The translations under genes were made by a program, and so were the position numbers. Below, piece after piece: positions 1 to 10,873 of a stretch of DNA of 64,000 nt. Source of the DNA: Ectocarpus siliculosus (taxonomy: Eukaryota; Sar; Phaeophyceae; Ectocarpales; Ectocarpaceae); the NCBI GenBank assembly GCA_000310025.1, contig FN649735.1, positions 2,319,418 to 2,383,417 of the forward strand. Reading direction: 5' to 3'. How positions within the stretch are numbered: position 1 is the first letter of the stretch; each line of letters begins with the position of its first letter. The notes beneath the pieces are model-generated. The model saw nothing but the letters and a program-made list of their open reading frames with translations, was not told the origin of the DNA and ran no database searches.

Positions 1-32
1 AAAGTGTATCCGAAGACAAGTGAGAACCTCAC

Positions 33-3000
33 CTCCTGAATTACTTCTGGCGCCATCCAATAAGGAGTGCCAATAACTGTCTGGGCTTTATTCGCCATCG
101 TGTTAACCTTGTAGAGACGAAAGGACGAAATCAGGAGAGGGTGGAACGGAATATTCACAGCTAAAATGTTGGATTCAACCCATCAAGGACTCTCAAAATC
201 GACGTCGTTGCACACCAACAGTACGACCAGTGGCTCCATAGCTCAACATCAACGCGAACGTCACACCGCCTTCCACAAAGTCGGCACCGATACGACCAAC
301 ATTCTCGGCTACCCCGAGGTGAAGATTTCAGCACAAACTAGACAATACTAGTAGACGAATGAACTCTCACATGTCCGTCGGAACACTCTGGTCATACCCA
401 ACCTTTCCTTTCACTACAGTGAGCAGCTTGGTCTCGCAACGTTGAAGTAACGTACCTCTTTCGAAACGCCAAAATCCGCCAGCTTTGCTCGGCCGTCAAG
501 CGTCAGAAGGATGTTGCCGGCCTTCACATCCTGTGAAAACGAACAAAAAGGGTGCGTTACACGAAGCACATTATCATGTTGGCTGTGACGATTTTTCGGC
601 TTTGATAATCTGCTTGGTGATAAAAAACCACCGGAACGAAGTCAACACGCATCAGCCCCAGAAAATGTCCATATAGGAGTTAAGTTTTATAGACATTGGT
701 TGTTGCATGTAGCCGGTCGCCCCGTTGGTCTAAGTGGCAACCTCAAGCGTATCTAGCGGCTAGCGGCGAGGTATGCCTATTCCACAATACGTACCAAGTA
801 GTGGAAAGTGCTTGTTCGTGAGTACCATAGGTGACATAGACATAAGATATCACACACCCTGGACCGATTTTCAAAGCTCGATCGCTTCACGACCAAGAGG
901 GCGAATACATCAAGCGATACGTTCTCGGAAAGCTCTGAACACGACATTTCTATCGCCGCCGTTTTCGACGTCGCCACTCTTTCTGTCGTGGAATATTCGA
1001 GCTTTGAAAACAACTCCAAGGGGTATGATACACTGTGACACCTACGGTACGTGTGAGGGTATTGACGGCCGATCCATCATCGCGGAAACGATTGAAGGCT
1101 GTACCGCAGATACATTTTCCCCCGTGGCCCCAGATCGGAGCTCCTCAGGAGGCAACCGTCGGGTAGCTGGTTAGATCTTTGTAAGCGAAGTTTCACAAAT
1201 GGAACGACGGCGACGTCAACAAAAAAGCAACAACATTTGACCTTGAGTCATGAAGGCTTTCCCAGGATTTGATAGATGTCAAAATGCTCCTCGTAGGACT
1301 GGTAGGAACTGGTATTTGGTAGGAATCTTCAGGAGGGTCGCCGTTGTTTTCATAAAATACACGCTACGCCACCAAGCACTCAATACTTAGCACCCGATCT
1401 GTGGGCATAGCAGCAGCACAACAACACGCACCGCGCCAGAACATAGAAAAGCACGCAATCACCGCATGTGGCAATGGGCTTGCAGCGAGCGCACAATCTC
1501 CGATGCCGCCTCTCTACATGTATCAGCAAATTGACCGCCAACACATACACCACAAGTCAGTGTACCGATCATATGCAAGCCTGAAACTGGCACGTACTTG
1601 CAGCGAATATTGTTTGTTTATCAAGCCTGATGTCGACGTGATATCAAATGCCAAGCACCGAAAAAAAAAAAAACACTTGTAGATTCTGCACCAAAAAATA
1701 CAGAAATGTGTTACCACGGCACACCCAATGACGAAATGTACCAGTCGGCAAGATCGGATCGTTGTGCCGTCGAAAAAACTACACACGAAGAGAAGGGGCA
1801 AGGGATCTCTTCAGAGCTGTGCCCCGGCTGACGGCGTCATTCGCCCTCGCCCTCTAGTTGTACACACCTTCGTTATTGTAAACACGCTATGAACACAGAA
1901 GTGAAAATTACCAGGGCTGTCCTCGTCAACGGTTTTTCATGTCGGAATCATTTCCCGCGGTACAATACAGTAATGTTTGGGCGGTAACTGGCCACCACGG
2001 CATGTTCCATGCGGTAACTGGCCACCACGGTAATTCCGTACGGTAACTCGTCACCACGGTAACTTTTTGTACGGCAACCGGCCACCACGGTAATGCACAG
2101 AAATGTGCATTTTTCTACAGTAACTGGTCACCACGGTATAAGTTGACCAGTTAACCACACGTCGGGCCCTGTTTCGTTTGCTTGCTTTCAATTGTTCCTT
2201 AAGGGTGTGGTCACCGCACACCAAACGTGCGCGGCACATTCACCGAGCATCACGTCCGTCAACCAAACCGGTCGCATAAAAAGAAGGGTGAAAGCCAGAC
2301 AGCATGTATCCACTTCATTGCACAGGCAGGCTCTCGTGGCCTCAAGACGACGTGAAAGTCCATCGCTGCGTCAAGTCATATGCCATCAACAGGACAACAC
2401 CCAACAAGCAAGCGCCGCCGTCCTCATCCACAGAGAAACGGTGGATTGTTGTTCATCGGTTCAACAAAAAATATCACCACGAAAAAGGAGCGTTCTGTGA
2501 ACGGCCAAAAAATAAAACATGGCTCGCATATAATATATAATATAAAATGAAGAAACAAAGGGAAGACATGGAAAGTGGGAGAAAAAGGGGTGAAGCGGGC
2601 GTCGAACCCGTCAGGTCTAGAGGGGCACAGAACATTTTTCTGTGGTGGACAGTAAAGCAACTGGTGTTTCTGCTGTAGATGGGGATTATGTTGTTCTTAC
2701 GGTAACGTCCTCCGCCGTAACTCGAAAGCACGGGAATTCCGATTTTTGTGCGGTAAATTTTTGTGCGGTAATGGGGCACTTCAATTTGTTCGTTAACGGT
2801 TTGGGCGTTAACGGTAAAACCAATTTATCACGGAAACGATTTGGATGGGAACGGTAATTCTCATTTTTCACGGCATCACGGGAAACGGTAATTACCGTGA
2901 TTTTACTGCGGTAAAATTACCGCGGAGAAATTAACGAGGACAGCCCTGAAATTGCTATCAATGCGTGCGACAGCAGCTCTTGTCAAAGCCGAGCACTCGC

Positions 3001-6000
3001 CTTTGCTCTATTTGTGTGCGACTTGTAAAGTGTTGTTTGTCACTTGAAAACTATTCTCACCCGGTGCAACTTCCTGTTGCTATGCAAGTAGTCCAGAGCA
3101 AGCACGGTCCACGCGGTGCACTCTCTTGCCTCTTCCTCTGACAGCGTTACTTGGCACGCCTCGAGAATGTCGCACACGCTCCCTCCGCCCACAAAGTCCA
3201 TGACCAACCACGCTTCGTTGTCCTGAAGATATCGTGAATTACATCAACATCAGGTGATGAGACTAGGACAAGCTCCGAACTACCAAGAACGGTGATGCAA
3301 CAGCAGCTGACGCCCGCACCCTGCTGGTCTTGCCACAACATGTGACGGCGTGGGTGTCGTTGAAAGTTTGTAATTTTGCCACTACAACGAAACTACATGG
3401 AGGTTGCGAGGCTCAAAAGGGCCATGTGCAGATGCCGTCTTCGTTGACGCTGACGGCTCACGTTCCATCCGTAGTGACCGAATCTGCTGTACCTCGTCGA
3501 ATGCCGTGCTTTGTCGCTCCACACAGAAGACGTACTAGGTGTGTACCTACAGGTGTGCAGCAGCATCGTACACACAATAATGCCGCCATTCCGGCAATTG
3601 GTGCATACCGACCGTCGTGCTTAACTGACCTTATAGAAGCAGTCGTGCAGACGTACGATGTACGGGCTTGTGCACGCCAACATGATATCCACCTCTTTCA
3701 GCAAGTCGGCAGGATTATCTGCAGGGATGATCTTAACAGCTACCTCCATGTCATCCGTTCGTCGCTCGGCTCGGTACACGGCTCCATATGATCTGCAAGG
3801 GCGAAAAAGGGTTAAGAGGTTCACCTTAGGCCATTTCTTACGGTTCTTTTTTGGAGGTGTCTTTTTCTTTTCTCCTTCTCAATAAAATACAACTGGCCAC
3901 AGAACCCCTTCTTACGGTGTCTTTTTTCAGGGAAAAAAGACCAACAGACCAACAAAAAAACAACAACCCGTTTTGGACAGCCCATCCTGTCTTTTTCTGG
4001 GGCAGTTTTGGATAAGTCGGGGCTGTCTTTTTCTGTGGTCTTTTTTTGGTTACAACCACATGACGCTACCTACAAACTTGAATCTCTCGACGGTTGATCC
4101 CCGCAAACCCTAACGGTGTTCACACGAGCTGTGTCATGTAACTGGTGCAGAGTCAGTAGCATCAGCGGTAGCGTTGTTTTTCATTCGGCTGGACTAAGTG
4201 GACAACCCGATGTGTGCGGCGCAAACAAGCGGCAAACGAGCCGAGAGAGTCTGGACGAAGCAGCGGGGGGTCTTTGTTGGTGTGCTGTCAACTTTTGCGA
4301 ACCCAACTTTTGGGCGCCCTATAGCCTCCTGATCTGTGTCAACCACCACACAAGACGGACCATACGCGCAGCTCATGGCGGATACCTTTGTCATCGCTGT
4401 TGCTGGAGTGGGTGGCAAGGGAGCATCGATGAACCAAAGTTGCGACACGGGCGAAAGAGCAAAAAAAAAATGCTTGGAGACGAGGCGAGTCATTTTTCCC
4501 GTTTGTTCACGACTCTTGCGCTCACAATTTTTGAGCGCCCTTCAGCCTCCTGGTCTGTATCAACCACCATACAAAGCGGACCATACACACAGCTCATGGC
4601 GGATACCTTTGTCATCGCTGGTGCTGGAGTGGGTGGCGAGGGAGCATCGATGAACCAAAGTTGCGATACAGGCCAAAGAGCAATTAAAACTGTTTGCTGG
4701 CGCGGTGGGTATTTTTTCGGCGTGCTCTTGACCCTCGCCACCTCAGTTTCCGTGCCTCCAATCGCCCTGTGGTCTCTAACAGCCACCACCCGAGACGGAC
4801 CATACACACAGCTCATGGCGGATGCCTTTGTCATCGCTGTTGCTTCAATGTATGCGGAGATCACCGAAACACCATAGCGGTGGAAGGTGTATGTATGTGT
4901 GACGAATGGCCGTTGCAGGGTCTCTTTTTTTCGGTCGATGACTCGGATAGAAAAAACGATGGACCAGCACCGCAAGAGGGGGGTAATCTTTTTTGTAAAT
5001 CATTTTTTGGGTAGTCTCTTTTGGGGGAAAAAATATCTAATAAAAAATACACCGTAACAAATGGCCTAATTGCATACGTTGTAGTGACATCTATTTCTGA
5101 TCCGGGGATCTTGTGTCGCTGCCCGCATACGCCGTATGGAACTGGTACACGAAAACTCAATGCGTCAAGTGTCGCATATCATGGGATATGACCCTGCGAA
5201 GTTGGTATATCGCATATCGTTCGAGATATCGATTCAATACTACTGTACTAGCCTGCCATTTCCCACAAGATTGAATGGGTTCGAGGATTACTTTCAGGCC
5301 ACAAATCCACTACGGAATGGCAGAATAGCGGTTTTGACGCTGGCTCTTTTCTCATACTTTAATCCAACATAAAGAAAGAAAACAACCTTCCCGCGGGGAA
5401 CCTGGTAATTAGTACAAAATTTCATTAGAGGACACCATCAAGAGGCGTCGTGCGTGCTGGCACGTTCAGGTTTGCTACTGGAGCTGAAATATCGAAGGCC
5501 GCAGCAGCCTCTGAAAACAGTCCGAAATCTGCGCCGAAACCAAGCGGCATCCAACATTTGTCACAGCCGTGCTCACCGCCACGAACTGTAAACCCCTGAA
5601 CGGAGGGTTGTCGGCAGTAGCTCGTGTCATCAGCTACTGCTGTAAACCCGCAGTTCAATAGATTGGGGTCAGTGGCGGCGAGCACAAGCAGTACAAGACA
5701 CTGGGTGTCGGTCAAATTTGCGGAGATTGCGGAGATTGTAGGCCACTACTACAACCCTCGATATTACCACCACAGAAGCAGATTTGAGCGCGCAAACACG
5801 CACCCCCCTCTGCTATAGGATGTCCTCTAGTGATTAAAGTACTATGCACCAGGTTCCTGGCAACACAAACCATATTTGAGCGCCTGCCTTTTATGTACTT
5901 TTGACATGAATTTAGATTAGTGTGGATTGTTATCATCATTTCAAAGGAGGCGTGCGGAGGTAGACGCGTGAAGTGTACGTTTTGAGCAGCCTCTACTGCC

Positions 6001-8321
6001 GCCCTGTGCAAGAATCGACGATTTCTGTTTTTCGCCACGTCTTCCGACTGGTGTTGTGTGTCTCTTGTGCTCTTGCGTTTGTTTTCATTCCACTGCGGTA
6101 GGTTGCCTACGATATTACACTTACAATAGATACCACACACCCCGAGAACGTACACAATACTACCCGTGTGCTATATTTTTTTAATCCCGAAAAAAACATC
6201 ACTTTATCTCACGGTGACATAATGTACCACACACCCTAAAGTTGAGCCAAATATTATCGACGGAGCCCCCGCTTATCACACGGTGTGACAACGTGAGAAC
6301 ACGAGATCACAAGCACACAACCTGATCGCAAAAGTCATGCAGGCAGACGATGCCGTGGAGGGGGTGCAGTTAGCAACCCTGCTGAAAGCCCCGCGGCTCA
6401 GAGTGCAGTGGGTGAGACTCCAGCGGCGGCTCCACGTTTCAAAGCGTCATTTTTTCAACCCGCCGCAGGGTAACGTAGGGCTCCTGATGAGACGACTCCC
6501 TCAGCAGTCGCACATGACACCGTACGTACTGCTGAGGCCTGCACAACAGAATCTACTGCTGCGGAGGCTCCCACAGCACCAGCTGCGCCTGCCACCGCGG
6601 GTGCCGATTGAAACCTGTGAAGCAGGACCTATTGACTCCCGCAGCACCCACGCCCGCACCCGAAAAGGCAGCTCTCCCGCGAACCACCAACACCCTGAAC
6701 GCGGCTCTGCTGAGCACCGCGCTGCGGAGAACCATCGTGCACCAACATGCCCTGGTGGGCAGAGCCTCATTGGTTGTTGTTTCTAGCTTTGGTTGATATG
6801 TTGCTGGCACTTGCTTGCGTCGTACATAGTTCCCCATGACTATGTAGCTTTAATAGAAGCCGAAATCAAACCATTAGACTAGTCAGCGCTGACTAGTCTA
6901 ATGGTTTGATTTCGGCTTCGGCTTCTGTAAACTTGAATGGTGAACTTAAGTCTTGCGAGTCGTCGCGTCGTCCAGGTATGTACTGGTGTGCCGTCGTTTT
7001 GTCGCATACAACACAGGCACAACCGCTACGAGGTATCGGTACTACACGTTCGCTGTTTATGTGAAGCATTCCAAAGGATGCCGCGAAAATGCACGTGGGA
7101 GAGCACGAGATGAAGTGGCATGTGCCACCCTAGCTATCACACCTTTCTTACACCCTTTTCATCACGCCTTTGTAGGTGGGTTCCTGCTTTGAGCACACTG
7201 CTTGATATGACACCCCTGTAGGTGGGGTTCTGTGAGTGCGCTTTTTTCACACGGGTGACATAAGGCATCACAACCCCTACAGAATACCACCCGTGTGATT
7301 ACTGGTGCCCCCAATAATGTTATCATACGGGTGTGGTATCTTATGCAACCTACCGGTATTACGATCGATCGCAGTCTCTACTGTGCCTACCTGCGGTTTG
7401 CCTCTCTCGCTAAAGAGCTCCGATCAAGCATCACAGAGTAGAAGCCAACCGAAATCGAAGGGTCAAGACACAGACAGACATGCAGCGACTGCCGTACCTC
7501 AGCAACATCCAACGTTCAACCGCAATGCTCTCAACGTAGACCCAGGAGCGACGGACGAGGGGAGTGAAAGGTTGGCGCCAACAAGAGAGAAACCTCGATC
7601 CAAGCCGTGCGCACCCACCCGTCACTGCATCTAAATAGACTGGCGGGCTGCATTTAGCGATACCACTAATCAGGCAAATATGTAAATATACAGTATGCAT
7701 ATCTACCATGGTAGTCTTCAGGGTGTGCAAGTGTGGTCTGCGGTGCTCAATCCTCTGTCACACGAGCGGTAAGTGGAGTGTTACGATTTACTTGCAAGTA
7801 TTTAGCGCCATTGTTCAGCAGTTTATATTCACGAGGTGCATGACATCCGACTGCTGATACCAGTAGGCAGTCAACGAGAGCGACAGCAGTACAGTAAACT
7901 AGCCTGTCCTACGGGGTGAAATAGCTTACAGCAGACAGACAGCGTATCAACTTGCTTCTTAGGTACACACCGCAGCCTGGGTACACTACTGCAGAGTGCC
8001 CACTGATGTTGCTGTCGTGGCAATTCACATACCACCACTTATTTAGAGCTTGCAGCACACGGATAGATACTACGATTACCATACCATTGTCTTCATCTTC
8101 AGCTTCAGTTAGGCCGTTGTTCCGAACATACACACCGTTAGCTTCATATTGGGTGTGTGTGCATACCTATGCATACAGCAGTTTCCGTTGACATTTCGGG
8201 TTACGTATCGACAGAGTAGGCTAATACTGTAGGACAGTTTTTTTTTGTCGAGCACGCTTTGCACGTACCCCTCGCCAAGCAGCTCCAAGAGCCCCAGCTC
8301 TTCCTCAGGATCTCTTGTGTC
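33..8321 (-). CDS. MST/Hippo-type STE20 serine/threonine kinase (3' part off the window)
   Basis: Five exons with consistent phases read as the N-lobe and half of the C-lobe of a GCK-II/MST kinase: 8321-8269, 3792-3630, 3222-3061, 530-456 and 107-33. The first ends in LLELLGEG and splices inside the glycine loop to SYGAVYRAERR. The second holds the catalytic lysine (VAVKII) and the MST-like stretch SPYIVRLHDCFYK. The third has LVMDFVGGGSVCDIL and ends LHR, joining DVKAGNILL to complete HRDVK. Then follow DFGVSK and, in the last exon, TMANKAQ with VIGTPYWMAPEVIQE, the MST activation segment. All core catalytic residues seen are intact, so it should be active. MST kinases control growth, polarity and cytokinesis through a Mob/NDR relay (family knowledge). 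The last donor is at 32-27 and the C-terminus lies beyond base 1. The 5' end is open: exon 8321-8269 begins after an acceptor, so at least one exon lies upstream. Confidence 0.93.
848..1030. mobile_element. Small TIR element (MITE), copy 1 of a three-copy family
   Basis: This 183-bp element starts TATCACACACCCTGGACCG and its end, reverse-complemented, starts TATCATACCCCTTGG. Just inside, both arms carry the shared core TTTTCAAAGCTCGA. The interior matches the reverse complement of the copy at 37454-37640. TA dinucleotides at both edges would fit a Tc1/mariner-like TA target duplication, but this is not proven. It sits in the kinase intron between the exons at 456-530 and 3061-3222. It has no coding capacity. 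Confidence 0.75.
1912..2948. mobile_element. hAT-like non-autonomous element with CGGTAA repeats and a tRNA-like box
   Basis: The left end CAGGGCTGTCCTCGTCAA is inverted at the right end (TTAACGAGGACAGCCCTG). The flanks AAATTAC (1905-1911) and AAATTGC (2949-2955) look like a decayed target duplication. A CAGGG start is typical of hAT transposons. The left arm holds about five imperfect units of roughly 30 bp built on CGGTAACTGGCCACCACGG. The right arm holds shorter CGGTAA/TTACCG units that can fold on each other. The middle is AT-rich (about 2500-2560) followed by a minus-strand TTCGACG loop with a 4-bp stem (about 2593-2610), like a tRNA T arm and Pol III B box. No transposase ORF is present. 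It lies in the same kinase intron as the MITE at 848. Confidence 0.75.
3830..4055. repeat. T-rich spacer with repeated TGTCTTTTTCTG-like motif
   Basis: Inside the long kinase intron, just upstream of the exon ending at 3630, the motif TGTCTTTTT(T/C) recurs at least four times. One copy forms a short hairpin (TGTCTTTTTTC...GAAAAAAGAC). I see no coding sense. It may be a degenerate simple repeat. Confidence 0.4.
4285..4850. repeat. Tandem repeat, three copies of about 220 bp
   Basis: Three tandem copies share a core beginning CAACCACCA...GGACCATAC and running through GCTCATGGCGGATACCTTTG; the cores start at 4340, 4561 and 4780 (periods 221 and 219). Copies 1 and 2 also share the segment around GGGAGCATCGATGAACCAAA; copy 3 is truncated after about 70 bases of core. 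Long open frames cross the array on both strands (plus 4116-4877; minus 4975-4490), but the 221-base step breaks the frame between copies 1 and 2, so a translated repeat protein is not well supported. It lies in the 4.5-kb kinase intron. Confidence 0.85.
6856..6919. repeat. Perfect 64-bp inverted repeat without spacer
   Basis: Two 32-base arms are exact reverse complements meeting at AGTCAGC|GCTGACT (centre between 6887 and 6888). No mismatch is seen across the arms; pairing stops at 6855/6920. The transcript would fold into a perfect hairpin, and the DNA could extrude a cruciform. It lies in the kinase intron between the exons at 3792 and 8269. Confidence 0.97.
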
Positions 8322-8819
8322 CTGCATGAAAGACGACATGAAAACACCTCAGCACTCGTCGTGCTGCAGCAGCAGTAGAGACTGCTCAACAACAGACAAC
8401 CGGACAAGCGGAGTCAAGGTAGCAGAGGGGGATCACGGCTGGTACGGCAGTAGCAACCACGGGCAGGTGTGTGTCGGGCGGGGGTTCACTACATGCATGT
8501 TTGTTTTCGAATCAGGAGATGGCGTTATCCATGGGGGGAGAGCGTTCCTGTGTACAGTAGACTTCGTCCCCATCATTTATCTGGCGCCAGTCCACACACA
8601 CCTTTTCGGTTTATGTTTCACGTGTCAGCCGGGTGCCGATCCTTTTGTGCGAGATGGGGCCAAGCCCACCATAGGAGGTAAATCCACCTGTGGTGTGTAC
8701 GGTGGTGTGTACTACTGTATGTAACAAAATATACGCGAGACTACAACCCACACATGAATGTAGCCAAAGATCCCGTGTATCTTTGTATTTTTCTAAATCT
8801 TCCACAAAACCACGGGTGG

Positions 8820-8846
8820 CTGCAGCAGCAGCAGCAGCAGCAGTAG
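8820..8846. repeat. (GCA)n microsatellite
   Basis: About seven GCA units followed by GTA units, upstream of the first recognised kinase exon. No exon could be supported here. Confidence 0.9.
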
Positions 8847-8877
8847 TAACACGCACCAACAGCACAGAGCCCTTTGA

Positions 8878-9597
8878 GTGCCAGCACACGATGCGTTGTG
8901 TATATCCTTCTTTCACGACGGTTTCCTGGCAATTGACACACAGCTCAGCTACAATTGTAGGGATGGATTTGGCCATCGCGAAGTTTCGATGTACACAGTA
9001 CAGACCGCAGTTTTTGAGGGTAGGCAAGTTGTCCTAAGGAGCATACACCGTAGACTAACACATCTGGCACCAAGACAGTTCAAAACAGATCAGAATAAGC
9101 AGAGTTACTGTTTGGCATACGCACACCTCTCAAACCAAGAAAGAAGAGCTAGACTACACACTATGGCATGCCCGAATGCCTGGCCGACCGAAAGGAAGAG
9201 AGTGCTCGTGCTGGCGCGTTCAATACCCTGCGAGCCTCACTCAAAGCGAGGGTATGTACATATGTGGCAGTGGTTTGCATCTGTATCTAGAGACACCGGA
9301 ACGTTGCTACGTTCATACGTAAATGTTCAGGTGGACGTATGTGCAACCAAAGTATTCAGTGGTTGGCAGCCAGATGACAGACACGAGAAGAATGTTTTAC
9401 CACACTGCTGTGCAACTTGTACACCTACGTCATTTGCCAGCGCCCAGAAGTACACGACCAGGAGCAAACGACGCAGAGAATTGACACCTCACTCTGCGCT
9501 GTTATCCGGGGATGTGTTAGTGTGGGCGAACACCGGGATAGCACCGAGGAGAACGCCCCGAACCCAGAAGATAAATGAGAAGTTCCCAATACCGTAG
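8878..9597 (+). other. Unexplained 239-codon open frame
   Basis: An uninterrupted plus-strand frame of 720 bases beginning with GTG (first ATG near 8989). The translation is rich in Cys, His, Arg and Thr, has no domain I recognise and no convincing Kozak context. It lies antisense to the probable transcription unit of the minus-strand kinase. In a window of this size and GC content a frame of this length can arise by chance, so it is listed as a possibility only. Confidence 0.15.
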
Positions 9598-10873
9598 TGC
9601 AGCTCGGCGCCATGTGGTCTTTCGTGATGAATATATGTACGATACATAAATCTAATGTCAGGGCATATGCGCTAGGGCGGATAAAACCTTCAAGAAATTA
9701 AGGCGGTACCATGATATTGAGGCTTGCTTGCAGCCAATCAGCTACGCACCACGTGAGTTAGTTCATTATTTCAGAGGGCTCTCTGTTAAGGCTCCAAGAA
9801 GAAACGATCGTAGACAGAGCGTTTGAAGCATACATGTACAGTAGTCTCGCTCAACAACAGTGCCGTGTACCTATTCCCGTGTTCCGAATGGCAACTCATC
9901 ATCGTGAAGATCGAAGCTGCACGAATGCCTACGGTTGCCCGCGCGCTCCTCCACCGTCCCCATACGCCAAGCTCCTCTGCCAGACCAGTCACAAGGGCAA
10001 AGCTTGGTTGTATTTGATCCGTTGAAATCTTATGAATGCAGCTCTCCCAAGCCGCTGCCATTGTTGTGACTTGACGATGGAGCGAACAATCTCAAGAAAT
10101 CCTGACAGCATCGGAAGGAGCGGAGGGTGGAGCATTGTTTGCATGAGTCCGTGTGTTGCAACAGGAAGAGAGGTGTAACACAGTCTTCACATCCCCTCCT
10201 GGGCCAGGAACATTGTCATGCTCCATGTGGCTACGTAGGGTTCTGATTGGTCTAAAAATCTTGCAGTGAAAGATTTTTCAGAGATGACCGAGGATGCTTC
10301 AATGACGGGTGGCATTGCCCTCGGTCATCCTGTCAGACAGAATCCTGGGTATGTCATGTCGTCACTTGAAAATTTTTATTTGACCGCGGTTGTCACACGA
10401 GACTCGGAACTTGATGTCAAGGCACCTCGCAGTCAAGATTTTTGGGGTGATCTGCGTTGAATCAACTGTCGCAGTCATTCTATTTTATATCTACATGGAC
10501 TGGTAAGTCGCACCTGACCCAGTGTTGTTTCAAGACGCGAAGGGTGCGTGCCGTCCGCCTCACCCAATGTAGGCACTTGGTCCAAAAACTGCGATCATGA
10601 GAACAGTTTTGATATCATTGTTGCACCAGCAAGTCGAACAATGAGTACGCCATCGGCGCAAACAGTACTTCTAGTATCTACCTTGACGGTGGTCAGTCTT
10701 GAACTCTGTTCATGCGTCGGTGGCCATCAATGATCCCATGGGAACCCACCGACTGAAGAGATGTAGCCCTCAACTTATGACTATAGTTTAGTTTGGAATT
10801 GTTGCATGTCGCGGGAGCGATCATGGTGCCAGCGGCGAAATCCCACACACAGATAGAGGCTAGGCTTACTTAC

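Noticed and set aside
2590-2625. Possible real tRNA gene
   Set aside because: Only a T-arm-like hairpin is present; no acceptor, D or anticodon arms can be built upstream.
5425-5715. Cys-containing 96-codon minus-strand frame
   Set aside because: It lies between two kinase exons that join perfectly without it, and has no start context or recognised fold.
6337-6796. Ala/Pro/Thr-rich plus-strand frames in the kinase intron
   Set aside because: Sense is split between frames, with stops in each, and no splice sites join them. Composition alone explains the bias.
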